Positions 23,476-33,592 of a stretch of 64,000 bases of DNA are shown here, piece after piece. Source of the stretch: Roridomyces roridus. Lineage: Eukaryota; Basidiomycota; Agaricomycetes; Agaricales; Mycenaceae. Location: assembly GCA_029378245.1 (NCBI GenBank), contig JARKIF010000003.1, forward strand, positions 1,488,001-1,552,000, written 5' to 3'. Position numbers and translations under genes: made by a program. The notes under the pieces were generated by a model. It made no database searches and was not told the origin of the DNA. It worked only from the letters and a program-made list of their open reading frames with translations. Numbering within the stretch: the first letter of the stretch is position 1; each line of letters begins with the position of its first letter.

Positions 23476-25868
23476 CTACATGGACTTCCTATAGCTCCGA
23501 GAGGCTTCAACAGGGTGCCGATTCTCAAATATTTCATCTAGCTCCTCCCTAATAACATTAACTCAGCCAAAGAAGTCGCAAAATGCCACACGGACTCACA
23601 AGGTTCGTTGACCAGTTTCAACCGCAAACAACCATATGAGGACACATGCGAGTATGTCCCAGGCGATAAACACAATGTACAGCCTGCGAGAGCCATCTCA
23701 GATCTCGAGAAAAATGTATTCCACAAATCTTGCCTCCATTGAATATTCGCCAATGCAATGGGAGTCGCGTATGTGTTGACCAGACTGGCGGCGGAGGCAG
23801 CAAAAGTGTACCTGATAAAACGGCTGAATCACGGTTCCGGTAGTGCAGAGATGGATGACCCACAAAGCAACCCCGTTGATGCTGGGCAGAGAGGTCAGCA
23901 CATTGAATGCAAGACTCACAAGATTCACTTGCCGGTTATCAAAATCCATGCATTCGGAAGGGTATAGGGCAGGGAGAGGTAAATATGTCGCGCAGTAACA
24001 AAAGGTGAATAGGTCTGGAAAGAATGAGACTAGGCAATTGACAAAGATGAACAACGCACAAAGAAAAGCAATGGCAACGTTGGAACCCATGGGGTTGTAA
24101 TCAGCCGCCGCCGTGCCCCACTTGGCCGTGCAGGCTAGCACAGGGGTAAGCGAAATACTCGTTATGCGTGATTGCCCACCTCCGGATATGATCAAAGCAA
24201 CGGTGCAACAAAAGTTACCCCAGAACCAAAGAGATCGCCTGCCAACTGGGGTCGTTGGTATTGGAAGACAACCAATGTGCCACGCACCTTTGTCCGAGAT
24301 ACCGGCCCCGAATAGACCTCCCATCGCCGCGACGATATTGCTCACCAAGGTGAGAAGTAATCTTAGCTTCTGCGCACTAGCAAAGGAAAGTCGCGGACTA
24401 ACAGGGCAATGGAGGTACCCTACCTGATATGGTCACTGGCCAACAAAACAACCAGAAAGGCACTGGCGCAAAAAAGTCAATTCGCTTCCGCTCTCTTTTG
24501 GGAATAAGTACCTAAGACCACTTCCGGCGAATTGTGCGCAAAAGGCCATGAGAAGAACCGTCAAGGTCCGGTACCGTGCGCTTCGAGTTGTGAAAAGGCT
24601 GGCATAGTCCCACCTCAGGTCGAATTAAGTTAGTGAGCCCTACGAGATTACAAACACCTACCAGGGTTTACGCGATGCGTCCCGCTTGATGGACTCTTCG
24701 AGCTCTTGGTATTCCAAGACGACCAGAGGGGCATTCTCATCGCCATGGCCGTGATACTGGCCCAGAAGTCGGCGTGCTTCGCTCTTACGGCCGACTGACA
24801 TGAGCCAACGCGGAGACTAGTGCTTATCTTAGCCAATATAACACGAGCGAAGGGGAAACGTACTTCTGGAATGAGGTATGAGCCGAACGTAACGATGACC
24901 GCCGGAATGATCTGGACTGCAAACGGAATGCGCCATGAAGTCGAGGTGCTCCATTGGCCAGTAACATTGGCGATAACACCGCTGACGATGGTTCCGAACA
25001 TGGCAATCGCTACGACTAGCTCAAGGACGAATCGCAGATGACGACGAAGTGTACCTGCGTAACTGGAGGAGCATATTGAGCTAGTCTTCTTTCTAAATCC
25101 TTTGCTTACATTCCACCCAAACGTCCTCGCCACTGTAAAGAGGGTGAAAAGTTGGCGAGACAAAAGGATGATGCTCACCTGAGGCGGCGAGATCTCGTTC
25201 ACGTATGTTGGTGCTGATACTTGGAGCAACGCAGTGGCGACCCCAAGGAGAAATCTACCTCCCTTGAGGTATTTGTCGTTTCTCGCCACAGTCACCACGA
25301 CACCACCTATACATCGGTGAGGATGGAAAGACGACGGAAAGCGATTTGAAACGTGCCGACCACGCAGAACAGAGACCCTACAAACTGCCAAATGTTGAGA
25401 GAACAGAGACACCGAGATCTCAAGTCACATACCATTCCTGCTCTTCTCCCGAACCGATCTGAAACTCGACCGGCCACCAGGGAAGCGGAACACGTCCCTG
25501 GATCAAGCTTAGGCAAGGTTGTCAGAACGCACGAAGGCGTACCCAAAGTGTACTGTCAAGGTGTGAGATAACCCAGAAGCCCGAGCAAGAGTTGGTCTAC
25601 CATTCCAAATATAAGACCTGTGGTAGGACCGAGTCCTCCGCCGCTTTCCTGTCCTTCCAAATTAAAATAAGTCAAATACGATCCCATTCCGTTGATGTAG
25701 TTCATGACTGGAGACCACAGGTCAGACCAGACACCCCATGTCGGTGGCCAACCCACCAGCCAGATCGAAGCCGGTGCAAATGCTGGCCATCGAAGGGACA
25801 AGGAGAATCAACAAGAGCTTGTATGGCGCCGAACTGGAGGGAAGGCTCTGTTCTTGGCTGGCCTTCAT
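23476..25868 (-). CDS. MFS sugar transporter
   Basis: Twelve-helix major facilitator, fungal sugar-porter (hexose/lactose permease) family. Seen: cytosolic start MKASQEQSLPSS and first helix YKLLLILLVPSMASICTGFD, joined over an intron to VMNYINGMGSYLTYFNLEG. The loop motif VAGRVSDRFGRRAG is the family GxxxDRxGRR signature. Further on are GGRFLLGVATALLQVSAPTY, YVNEISPPQ, the repeat SPRWLMSVGRKSEARRLL and the end ETGQRTLEELDEIFE. At least ten introns break the ORF into short pieces, and a final exon is needed to reach the stop at 23476. Substrate not predictable. No frame break found in the junctions I checked. Confidence 0.85.
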
Positions 25869-26207
25869 GACAGCCATTGCTCGTACGTAGCCAGTCGCGG
25901 CGGTTTTATAAGGACTGCAGTAGCACCTCAGTAACTAAATCGGGTCCGGGACGTTCGAAATCGGGTTCCCTCATTTCGGCATTCATGAGACGATTTCGAG
26001 TAAGCGTACGAGGCGAGAAGAGGCTAGCCAGCACGAAGCGGTGCTCATTGGACGCAGGAGAGGTACCAAGGAAGTAAGGTACTGCAGGAAAGGATTCTTC
26101 TGGCGGCTACTAAGGCTGCGGAATTTAGAAGGCCTCGGATAGTTTAGTCCGACGAAAGTTCAAGTCAAACGAGTTTTGATGGGACCCATCTCTTTCCTTC
26201 TCCAGCC
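25869..26207. promoter_or_regulatory. Shared divergent promoter (sugar transporter / zinc-knuckle protein)
   Basis: About 340 bases between divergent starts. I see no strong TATA box or repeat. Confidence 0.4.
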
Positions 26208-26841
26208 ATGAGCAAGTACGCACCCCACGGACATTCAACGAACAGGGCACGCGCCACGCAATCCACCATATGCCAGAAGTGCCTGAAGACAGGCCAGTGT
26301 GCGCCCACCCAAGCTCTCTGGCGACTCGCTAAATACCCCAAAGGACATTTCATCTACGAATGCAAGTCTACTCGGCCATATGTATCCAGGCCCTCGCGCA
26401 CGCAACAACTCGAAAACCCCAACGCTCTTGCCAAACTCAAAGCCGCGGGGAAACCTAGCGTCGAAGTACCGGAGGAGTTCAAGAAGAAGTATGTGCTTTC
26501 GCGCGCACCTAGTATCAGTGCTAACTGGTTTAGGGATGGCACGGCGAATCGTATTCTCGAGGCAAAGGAGAAGGAAAGAGAAAACGCCGGAGTAGGGAAA
26601 GGGAAGCAGAAGGAGACCAAAAAGGCCAGACGGTGAGCACGCAAATTAACTTTTCTGAGCAGCTGTCGAATAGTCGAACAGGTCATCAAGGTCTTCCTCC
26701 GACTCGGACTCGGACTCTGATTCCGACTCTTCTAGTTCATCTGGGTCGGGATCGGATTCCAGCTCGGATTCGGGGCGCTCGAGAGAACGCGACCGTAAGC
26801 GTCGTGTCCCAACCAAACGTGACCGCAGCAGGTCGACATGA
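26208..26841 (+). CDS. Zinc-knuckle protein, ZCCHC10-like, with RS/SD-rich tail
   Basis: Nuclear RNA-associated protein of the ZCCHC10 type by domain order. Splicing the 51-nt intron 26293-26343 (GC-AG) yields CQKCLKTGHFIYEC, a perfect C-x2-C-x4-H-x4-C knuckle; leaving it in adds 17 in-frame residues between the second Cys and the His and destroys the spacing. Then comes YVSRPSRTQQLENP, a conserved block, and a Lys-rich middle (KGKQKETKKARR). A second intron (26633-26681) joins RR to SSRSSSDSDSDSDS, a long Ser/Asp run, then GRSRERDRKRRVPTKRDRSR, an RS-like end. The unspliced frame stops at 26636. Tail-to-tail with the V-ATPase gene, 66 bases apart. Confidence 0.85.
26293..26343 (+). other. 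GC-AG intron inside the zinc knuckle
   Basis: Exon ends ACAG, intron starts GCCAGT and ends CCAAAG. No GT donor nearby restores the knuckle. It is 51 nt and in frame, so retention would make a longer protein with a broken knuckle. Confidence 0.65.
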
Positions 26842-26907
26842 TTGTACTGGTATTGTCCGAGATGCATTAATGGAGTGTGATTCGTAAAGGAACAAGTGGG
26901 TATGGGT

Positions 26908-27699
26908 CTAGCAGACATCCACAGAGATGGCTTTTGTGTTCATAATTAATGCCACGATGAGACTGCGGGACAGTTCTAGTCATGTTTGGACGAGGAGATA
27001 GTGACGCACCCATACAACCCGAGCACTTCTGCAAAAATCAATATGAGGACCATGCCGACGAAGACTTTCTGCTCTTGGACGTATGCTCGAACACACTGGG
27101 GAGAGTTTAACAGTTGATGGTCCAGGCAGGATTGAGCAACGCACAGAATCGCCGACGAGTCCAATAGCATACCCCGCGGCCAGACCTGTGCATCCACAAG
27201 CGAGCCCCGCGCCGAGATGCGTGAAGCCAGCAAATAACGAGTAATGGTCTGGCAACACTGGAAGGGTATGAGCACTCGAGTGAAGATGTAGGTACTCAGC
27301 ACACGCACCTGAACCCGAAATAAGGACAGACACGACTAGCCCGTACACCGCAATGATACCGGACATGACGACGGGTATGAGGGACTATGGCATAAATTGA
27401 GCAAGCATGAACGAGGGAGAATGGCGCCCAAACGCACCTTCATAATCAGCTCAGGCTTGAACGTCCCCAGACCAGCGATGCCAATGCCTGCTTTGGCAGT
27501 CCCGAAAGCAGCACCCACAGCTAAGAACAAGCTCGATGAGCGGCGCGTTGAATGGACGTGTAGGAGGCTACGCACTGCTCAGTACCATCTACGAGGGGTT
27601 CAGAACATTTGATAATAGGGAGCAGAACGGAGGGGAGCTGACCGCCGAGGCAACACCAGCGAATCCAAAGAACGGTGCGTAAGGTGGACAAATGGACAT
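26908..27699 (-). CDS. VMA3: V-type ATPase proteolipid subunit c
   Basis: Membrane rotor subunit of the vacuolar proton pump. Four helices are seen: [52 protein letters not shown] and, after an intron, [20 protein letters not shown] followed by [14 protein letters not shown]. The last helix [14 protein letters not shown] contains the proton-carrying Glu. A final intron replaces the ORF end by [11 protein letters not shown], ending SVDVC. Start [13 protein letters not shown] is the usual short N-terminus. Several introns in a short gene are typical of basidiomycete V-ATPase genes. Confidence 0.95.
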
Positions 27700-27861
27700 T
27701 TCACAAAGTCGCGATAGGTGGAGGGAGACGAAGGAACTGATTGCGGAGTTTTGATCCAATGATGGTATTATTTCGACAACAGGAATACATGAAGGCAAAG
27801 CATCCAGAGAAATACATATAGAGTTCGTAAATATCGTGAACATCGTTCTTTCATCGTTCTT

Positions 27862-28523
27862 TCAAACGTAGTAAGTCCCTCGCTGAACGGGAGGTCAGTG
27901 ACAGGAGAGGCAAGGAGGGAAATGTGCGCACGTAGCTGCGGCGGGTGCTCTGAACCCAGAACAAGGCTGCGAACAGCGTGACAATGCACAGAGCCATCTC
28001 CGTCCATCCTATTGCCTCCAGCGCAAGTAGCTCGCGGCATCTAAAACAGTTCAGAAGCCAAGAATTCCAGACGAGCGCAACTTACGTGGAAAGCGCAGGT
28101 GTCCCACTGCAATCCGCCGCACTTCCCCCGCGTAGGGGGTCGAATAGCCCAGCAGCGACACCCCAGAGGACGGCGGTAATGGTGAGCCAGAGTGCAGACG
28201 CGCCGATGGACGCAAGGACATGAAATGCGCCTAATCCACAGGTTGGAAACATAAATGGACAAGGGCAAGGTCACTTGCCGTCAGTGAGCCAGAACACATA
28301 GGCGCCGGCGAAAAGCAAAGTCCAGACGGAATTGAATAGGAAGAGTATGATTCTGGGATCTTTAGAACAAGGATGGGGCGAACTGAATTAAAGAGGCTTA
28401 CAAGGACCTGAACCTGCTGGACGGGTCATGCTGGACCTGGTGCACCCAGAAGGCAGACAGTCCCAGTTCAGCAGCAGCGAGGAGAGCGATCAAGGTGAAC
28501 AGAAGAGGATGGTAGCCACGCAT
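27862..28523 (-). CDS. Four-helix membrane protein, MARVEL-like
   Basis: Function unknown. Seen: MRGYHPLLFTLIALLAAAEL as first helix, then a polar loop with WVHQVQHDPSSR. After introns come IILFLFNSVWTLLFAGAYVF, an Ala-rich third helix (HVLASIGASALWLTITAVLW), a Cys-containing loop GGSCGGLQWDTCAFH, and a last helix ALCIVTLFAALFWVQST. The layout of four helices with a Cys pair in the loop between helices 3 and 4 fits the MARVEL-like proteins common in Agaricomycetes. The 3' end is uncertain: I prefer an intron joining RRSY to RGTYYV, with the stop at 27862; without it the ORF stops a few bases away in another frame. Confidence 0.65.
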
Positions 28524-29109
28524 GTTGAGCAAAGAGAGTCACTTGGGAACTTGGCGCGGTCTTTATACGCTGCATGGGTGGAGCCGTGGCGTCATGACGC
28601 GGAGAGTTGACGACGGAAATGGACCAGGTCAAGGTCTCGTGGTCCAGAAACGTTCATTGCACAAGAGATGATGTATTTCACAGAGTACATGGTGGCCGAA
28701 AGCAAGCGGGACGTCTCTGGCCATTGATCAACGCCATGCGTCAGTCGTTCCCTCAGAACGCGGATTCGGTGGACCCAGACGACCTGACGGAGTCCTACTC
28801 CCGACGCATGAGCCCGCCAGACGACCCTGCGGCGGCAGGTTTCAATATTCATCGACTAGTCGAAGAAGAGGCTGCCGCCGCGTCAATACGGCGGACTCCA
28901 TTTATCCGGAGTTGAATGAGCGATTGTCGGCTACTTGCTGAAGAGAGGGCTGAAGAGTGTGGTCCGGGGAAAAGCCGTATGTTTCCTCAGCAAGTTGAAC
29001 GTAAAAGAATGAATAGCAGAAGAGAAGAGAGCAAACATCAATGCCTTGTTGTTGACCACCCTCACCCCACAGAGCCCTTTGCCTTGATTCAGCTCTGCTC
29101 ATACGCCCC
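28524..29109. other. Divergent promoter region with a possible small ORF
   Basis: About 590 bases between two divergent genes. A 98-codon ORF from the ATG at 28619 to 28915 on the plus strand encodes an acidic, protein-like C-terminal half (FNIHRLVEEEAAAASIRR) but matches no family I know. I do not annotate it as a gene. Confidence 0.4.
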
Positions 29110-30401
29110 ATGGATTCCGACTCCCTTGCTCCCTCTGTGGCTTCTCCGCCGGTTCTAGATGCAGACGAAGAGGAGGATGAACTCATTTCCGACGTGGAAG
29201 ACGCAGTGGAACGCGAACCTGGCGAAAGCTTGTTACCCGCTCATCGCCTCGAAGGTATCATTCAGGTATTCTTCTCGGGCCTGGTCGAGTTGGGTGTTCA
29301 TCCAGACTCTTAGGCTGAGGGCGTAATGGGCACACTCGCGCTTTCGAAAGAGGGACTTTTCCTTCTGTCCATCGCGACGGTGCGTTAGCTTTCCTTCTTG
29401 TCTACGCATTTGACGCGTCCTCTCAGGAAGAGTTCATCAAGCGACTGGTACAGGGCGGGCAACGGCAGGCTGGAGTAGAACGGCGCACCATGGTCACTTA
29501 CCGAGACATGGGTGCGACTTGGAGCATTTTCCATTCTTTTCGACGTCCTCATCCTTCTCAGCTGCCACCACGGAACAGTATCAAGAATTCATGTTTCTCA
29601 AAGGTTGGAACGCGTTTATTCGTCGACCCTCATCTCACTTTGGCTTGAAGAAACCATCCCGTATCCTGTATCCTTGTCGGAAGCACTGCAGCTACGCGAA
29701 GCAAAGGAAAAAGAGATACTCGAGGATGCCCTGGTTGCGCCTACCTCGACTGTCGCCACCGCATCCACCTCGAAATCAAAAGGCAAGAGTCGGGCCAATG
29801 GGAAGGAGAAGCAAAGTCGCGCCTCCAGTGGGAGTAGAACGCAAAGCAGGGCTCACAGCCAAGTGCGGTGGGAGCACCAGGAGGTGCCTCCTCCTCCGAG
29901 TAATGGCCACGTATCTGCACCACCTCCACCGAATCCAAGAGGCGGGCCCGAAGCTGGATGGACGCGGTGGCCAAATGGGGAGAACTTCATTACTGTTAAT
30001 CCCCTGCCCATAGGTTCGAGTCCGTTGGCGAATGGTTTTACCACATCCATCCATCAGCCTCCTCCTCCTCCTCCAGTGAACGGACATACCTCTCGAGATA
30101 CAGAGCCACCGCCCTCACGACAGGTACGATTGAATGCATTTCCGTCGCTTCGTCTCAACTCTTCTTCCAGCACGCGAATTACTGGCAGCATGGAGATGCT
30201 CCGCGGACGTCTGCCCCGCGACCGTTGGACGCGACCGTTGCACCCGATGCCTCACCTAATGATCCACCACCTCCGGCTGAAACAGTTTCATCTCAGCCTG
30301 CACCATCGACGCTGTTGTTTGGTGCACCTGGCGATCCTCCGAGTCTGATATCTCATAACCCAGGCCGCACCATCTACTCTCAGAAAAAAGTCACTCAGTA
30401 A
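29110..30401 (+). CDS. Histone-fold protein, CBF/NF-Y family (Dpb3/POLE4-like)
   Basis: Histone-fold subunit of the type found in DNA polymerase epsilon or chromatin-remodelling complexes. Seen: acidic start (DADEEEDELISDVEDA), then RLEGIIQ joined over an intron to AEGVMGTLALSKEGLFLLS. The next exon gives TEEFIKRLVQGGQRQAG, and further splicing gives MVTYRDMAATTEQYQEFMFL and ETIPYPVSLSEAL, the diagnostic end of Dpb3-type folds (a YxDxA motif then a FL-xx-xIP motif). A long disordered Pro-rich tail follows (PPPPPVNGHTS), and the last exon begins HANYWQHGDAP and ends TIYSQKKVTQ. Introns are about 50 nt. Partner unknown. Confidence 0.85.
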
Positions 30402-30654
30402 AAGATTGCATTTACAGTACCATCCTCTGCATACGTACCATAGATCGCACATATTGTACAGAATTGTTTTTCTTCAGCAAGTAGCTATCGTTATCGCATC
30501 TTGTACCAACGGAGCGGTAGCTGCGGACCGGTGCAGCCCGATATCGCAGCATCAGACGATCATCATAGATAGCATCTACTATTCCTGCCTTCACCACCAC
30601 AGTTGCTCGGGGCGTCAGCGGGTTAGGTCGTACCTCTCCACCAAGATCACCATA

Positions 30655-32169
30655 ATGTCACTGCCTATCATCGACATTTCGCCTTTCCTTTCCCCAGATG
30701 AGGGCGACAACCGTGCTGCTCGACGAGCGACGAGCGCCGCGTTACATGCAGCTTGCTTGCAGTTCGGATTCTTCTATCTGGACCTCTCTTCATTCGTGTC
30801 TCCGACTGTACCAGAGGAACTATCAGAATTGGCGCGGACATTCTTCCATTTACCGCAGGAAGAAAAGGACAAACTATCGCTGAGTCTTCAGGACAACGCG
30901 CGCGGGTACGCGAAACTCAAGGAGAACGTGACGGGAGGAAAAGTGCGCATATCCTGGAACTCAACCAACTTCTGACTAAAAACTCAACGAACTTGTGCCC
31001 ATCCCAAAAGGCGGACAACCATGAAGGCCTCGACTTTTACAAGCCGGTCCAGAACCCTGACAAGACCAAACCTTTGTGGGGGGAGAATCAGTGGCCTGAC
31101 CTGCCTGGTTTCCGGGAGAAGTACGACGCTTGGGTTGAGAAGATGAAGGCTCTTGGTTTGATTGTAAGCCGTCTCAATTTTATAGACAGCAACTCAAGGC
31201 TTGCTCAGGTTATCGAGGCGTCCGAATTTCGCTCTTCTGCAAATTCATCGTCTGATATGATTAAAGGATGGCCCTTGGCCTCGATATGACCCCAGATGAG
31301 GTCAAGGATCTGCTCAGCCTGGTCGATGACAGTTTCTGGGTAATGCGAGCCATAGGTCTGCCCCTCTTTTCCGCCAGTGTCATTGCAAACGTCGAGACAC
31401 AGGTTATCCTCCGCTTCCAGATGATCACGACGGGTTTTCTTGCGGAGCACACAAGTTGTTGCCTCTCTTTTGTTTAACCGCCCACTGACCACGCACCCAG
31501 AGATTATGGCTGCTTAACGTGCGTTTTCTTGGGGTGTGAATTCTCTCTTACACCTCGCTGTTTAGGTTCCTATATGCGGATCCTACGCCCTCGGCACTTC
31601 AGGTCTTCCTCAAGGACGGTGTCGTTCCTTCTTCTGCGGTGTCCAACTTGGCGTTGCCAGCCGAGCAAGGTGATGAAGAGGGGATCTGGATCAACGCGGA
31701 CCCTATCCCAAACTGTGTGGTGTGCAACATCGGTGAAAGTAAGTGAATACAAGGCGCAAAACACGGTACTCATCAGCTCAGTGTGGGAAATATGGACGAA
31801 TGGGATGTACAAGTCGACCCTCCATCGGGTGATCCATCGAAGTCGAAATTACAGGTAGCCAGTGCCTAACCTATGGGTATTTTCTCATTCATTATGTTGC
31901 AGGATCTCGTACGTGCCTTGGCAAGTCGGCCACTTTCTTTTGTCAACGCTTGAATAGGGTCCCATTTTTCTTTGAGCCCAACTTTGATGCTCTTATCCAA
32001 CCACTTGCTGCCGTCAAACGCATTCAAGGCAGTGCTCCAGAGAAGAAGCCTGTGGTCTACGGTAAGCTGACCGAAGGTGCTCGCGCTTTTCTCATATTCC
32101 ATAGGTGAATTTCTCATGGGGAAAGTCTCTGGGAATTTCGCAGGAGGGAAGGGGAAATACGATGATTGA
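30655..32169 (+). CDS. 2-oxoglutarate/Fe(II)-dependent oxygenase (IPNS-like)
   Basis: Non-haem iron oxygenase of the isopenicillin N synthase-like family, which hydroxylates or desaturates small molecules. Seen: DIOX_N start MSLPIIDISPFLSPDEGD, QFGFFYLDLS and LARTFFHLPQEEKDKL. Later exons give GFREKYDAWVEKMKALG, MALGLDMTPDEVKDLL and YPPLPDDHDGFSCGAHKDYG, where the His and Asp of HKD bind iron. Then come LYADPTPSALQVFL, WINADPIPNCVVCNIGE, LHRVIH (third iron ligand) and YRISVPFFFEPNFD (the Arg and Ser that hold 2-oxoglutarate). About eight introns. It ends 22 bases from the converging cyclophilin stop. One gene away from the PKS, so a tailoring role is possible but only inferred. Confidence 0.9.
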
Positions 32170-32191
32170 GTTGCTACATTTAAAGTGTGTT

Positions 32192-33097
32192 TTACATTTC
32201 TCCGCATTCTGAAAGATCCTCGTGAACAATTGGTATCGAGCGAGAAGACGAAGACTCACCGGTGATTTTGACAGCGAGTTTGGGCCGATTGTTGGGCCCC
32301 GTCTGGATGTTTTCGATTTTGCGAAGCGTGAGCATGCCGTCGATGACTTTGCCGAAGACGACATGCTTGCCGTCGAGAAAGTCGCATTTGGCGGTGGTTA
32401 TGAAGAACTGACAACCGTTGGTGTTGGGGCCCGAGTTGGCCTGTGGTATTGGGTGTCGGAGCAGACAGAATCGGTGTGGAAGCCTACCATAGATAGTAGA
32501 CCGGGCCCGGTATGCTTTTCTTGAAAGTTTTCGTCCTGTATACGTTCGTCAAGCAGTGGGGACGAAACTGAGACAAAAGAGTTACTGGGAACTTGTCTCC
32601 GTAAATTGAAAAGCTGCCTGTGCCGTCACCCTTGAGGAAATCACCACCTGAATTTGATGAGTGGAATCCATGGGTGGACCATCTTGGTCAACGCACCCTG
32701 GCACATGAAGTTGGGTACTCTGAGGGCTTTTTAAATAAGCAGAATAAAGTGTTGAAAGGGCTGACACTCTGTATTAGAGTTAACGGCTTGCAAAACACGA
32801 GATCTGAGCGCACCTGTGAAAAGTCGCGTTCTTGTACCCTTGGGGACGCGAATTGACCCTATACAATTGTCATTCCAGGCCATAAGGCTACAATGGCAGG
32901 CACCTATACTCCCCCGTGCACAGTTGGCGAAAGTTCTCTGCTGTTCTAAGGAAGACAGGAGAATGAGCACTACGTGAAACAAGTGCCGCGCCGACCAACT
33001 TTGGCACGATATCATTAAACAGCTCCATTTTGAGTCGTCCTGCGGGGGTCTCTCCGATATTGATATCCATGAACACGATAGGCCGTGCAGAGCTCAT
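32192..33097 (-). CDS. Cyclophilin H-like peptidyl-prolyl isomerase
   Basis: Prolyl isomerase of the U4/U6.U5 snRNP-associated cyclophilin H type. Seen: [54 protein letters not shown] (catalytic Arg), [20 protein letters not shown], then [17 protein letters not shown] and [14 protein letters not shown], the CypH-type end, closing ECGEM after a final intron. Phe replaces the Trp found at the cyclosporin-contact site of cyclophilin A (CDF instead of CDW), so drug affinity is expected to be lower (family knowledge). Short gene with several introns; tail-to-tail with the oxygenase, head-to-head with the PKS. Confidence 0.93.
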
Positions 33098-33592
33098 GGT
33101 GTGTGCTTGGAAGGTGACGGATCAAAGAACTGATCCGTCACCCAATCCGTCACCCAAGTTCAACGATCACGCGCTTTCTTGTTGCCTCACAGTATCTCAA
33201 ACGCCAGTTGGAGGCAGCGCAACGCGTGTGTGGGTCGGTCCATGCAACATGATCACGAGGCACGGTCTCCCACGTTCGGCTTTACCAGGCCAGGAACACC
33301 GAACGCGATCGACGGCAGCCTGTGGGTCAAAACGTCTCTTGTTTGGGCGCATTTCAATGGTGAACAGGAAACGATATAGAAATCGTACTTGAACATGCCG
33401 GCACCTGTCGAGTCTGTCATTGTCTTCTTCCGACTCTCTGCTCAAGGCTGCTCAAGGATGGGAGGTCCCAAACATTTTTCCGGATAGTCGTTTGCAAATT
33501 GAGATTACCACTTTGGGCCTTCCACCGACGCGCGACGACCGCTCAAGTTTCAACCATTTTTAAATCGATAAGCCCTATGGAACCTTCTCTCT
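33098..33592. promoter_or_regulatory. Shared divergent promoter of cyclophilin H and the PKS, with a hairpin repeat
   Basis: Perfect 11-bp inverted repeat GGTGACGGATC (33113-33123) and GATCCGTCACC (33132-33142) around an 8-nt loop. A further direct copy of ATCCGTCACC lies at 33145-33154. These lie just upstream of the cyclophilin start, about 440 bases before the PKS start. Confidence 0.7.

Noticed and set aside
32341..32375. Phe in place of the cyclosporin-contact Trp in cyclophilin H as a novelty
   Set aside because: As far as I recall, this change is common in fungal cyclophilin H, so it is noted in the annotation only.
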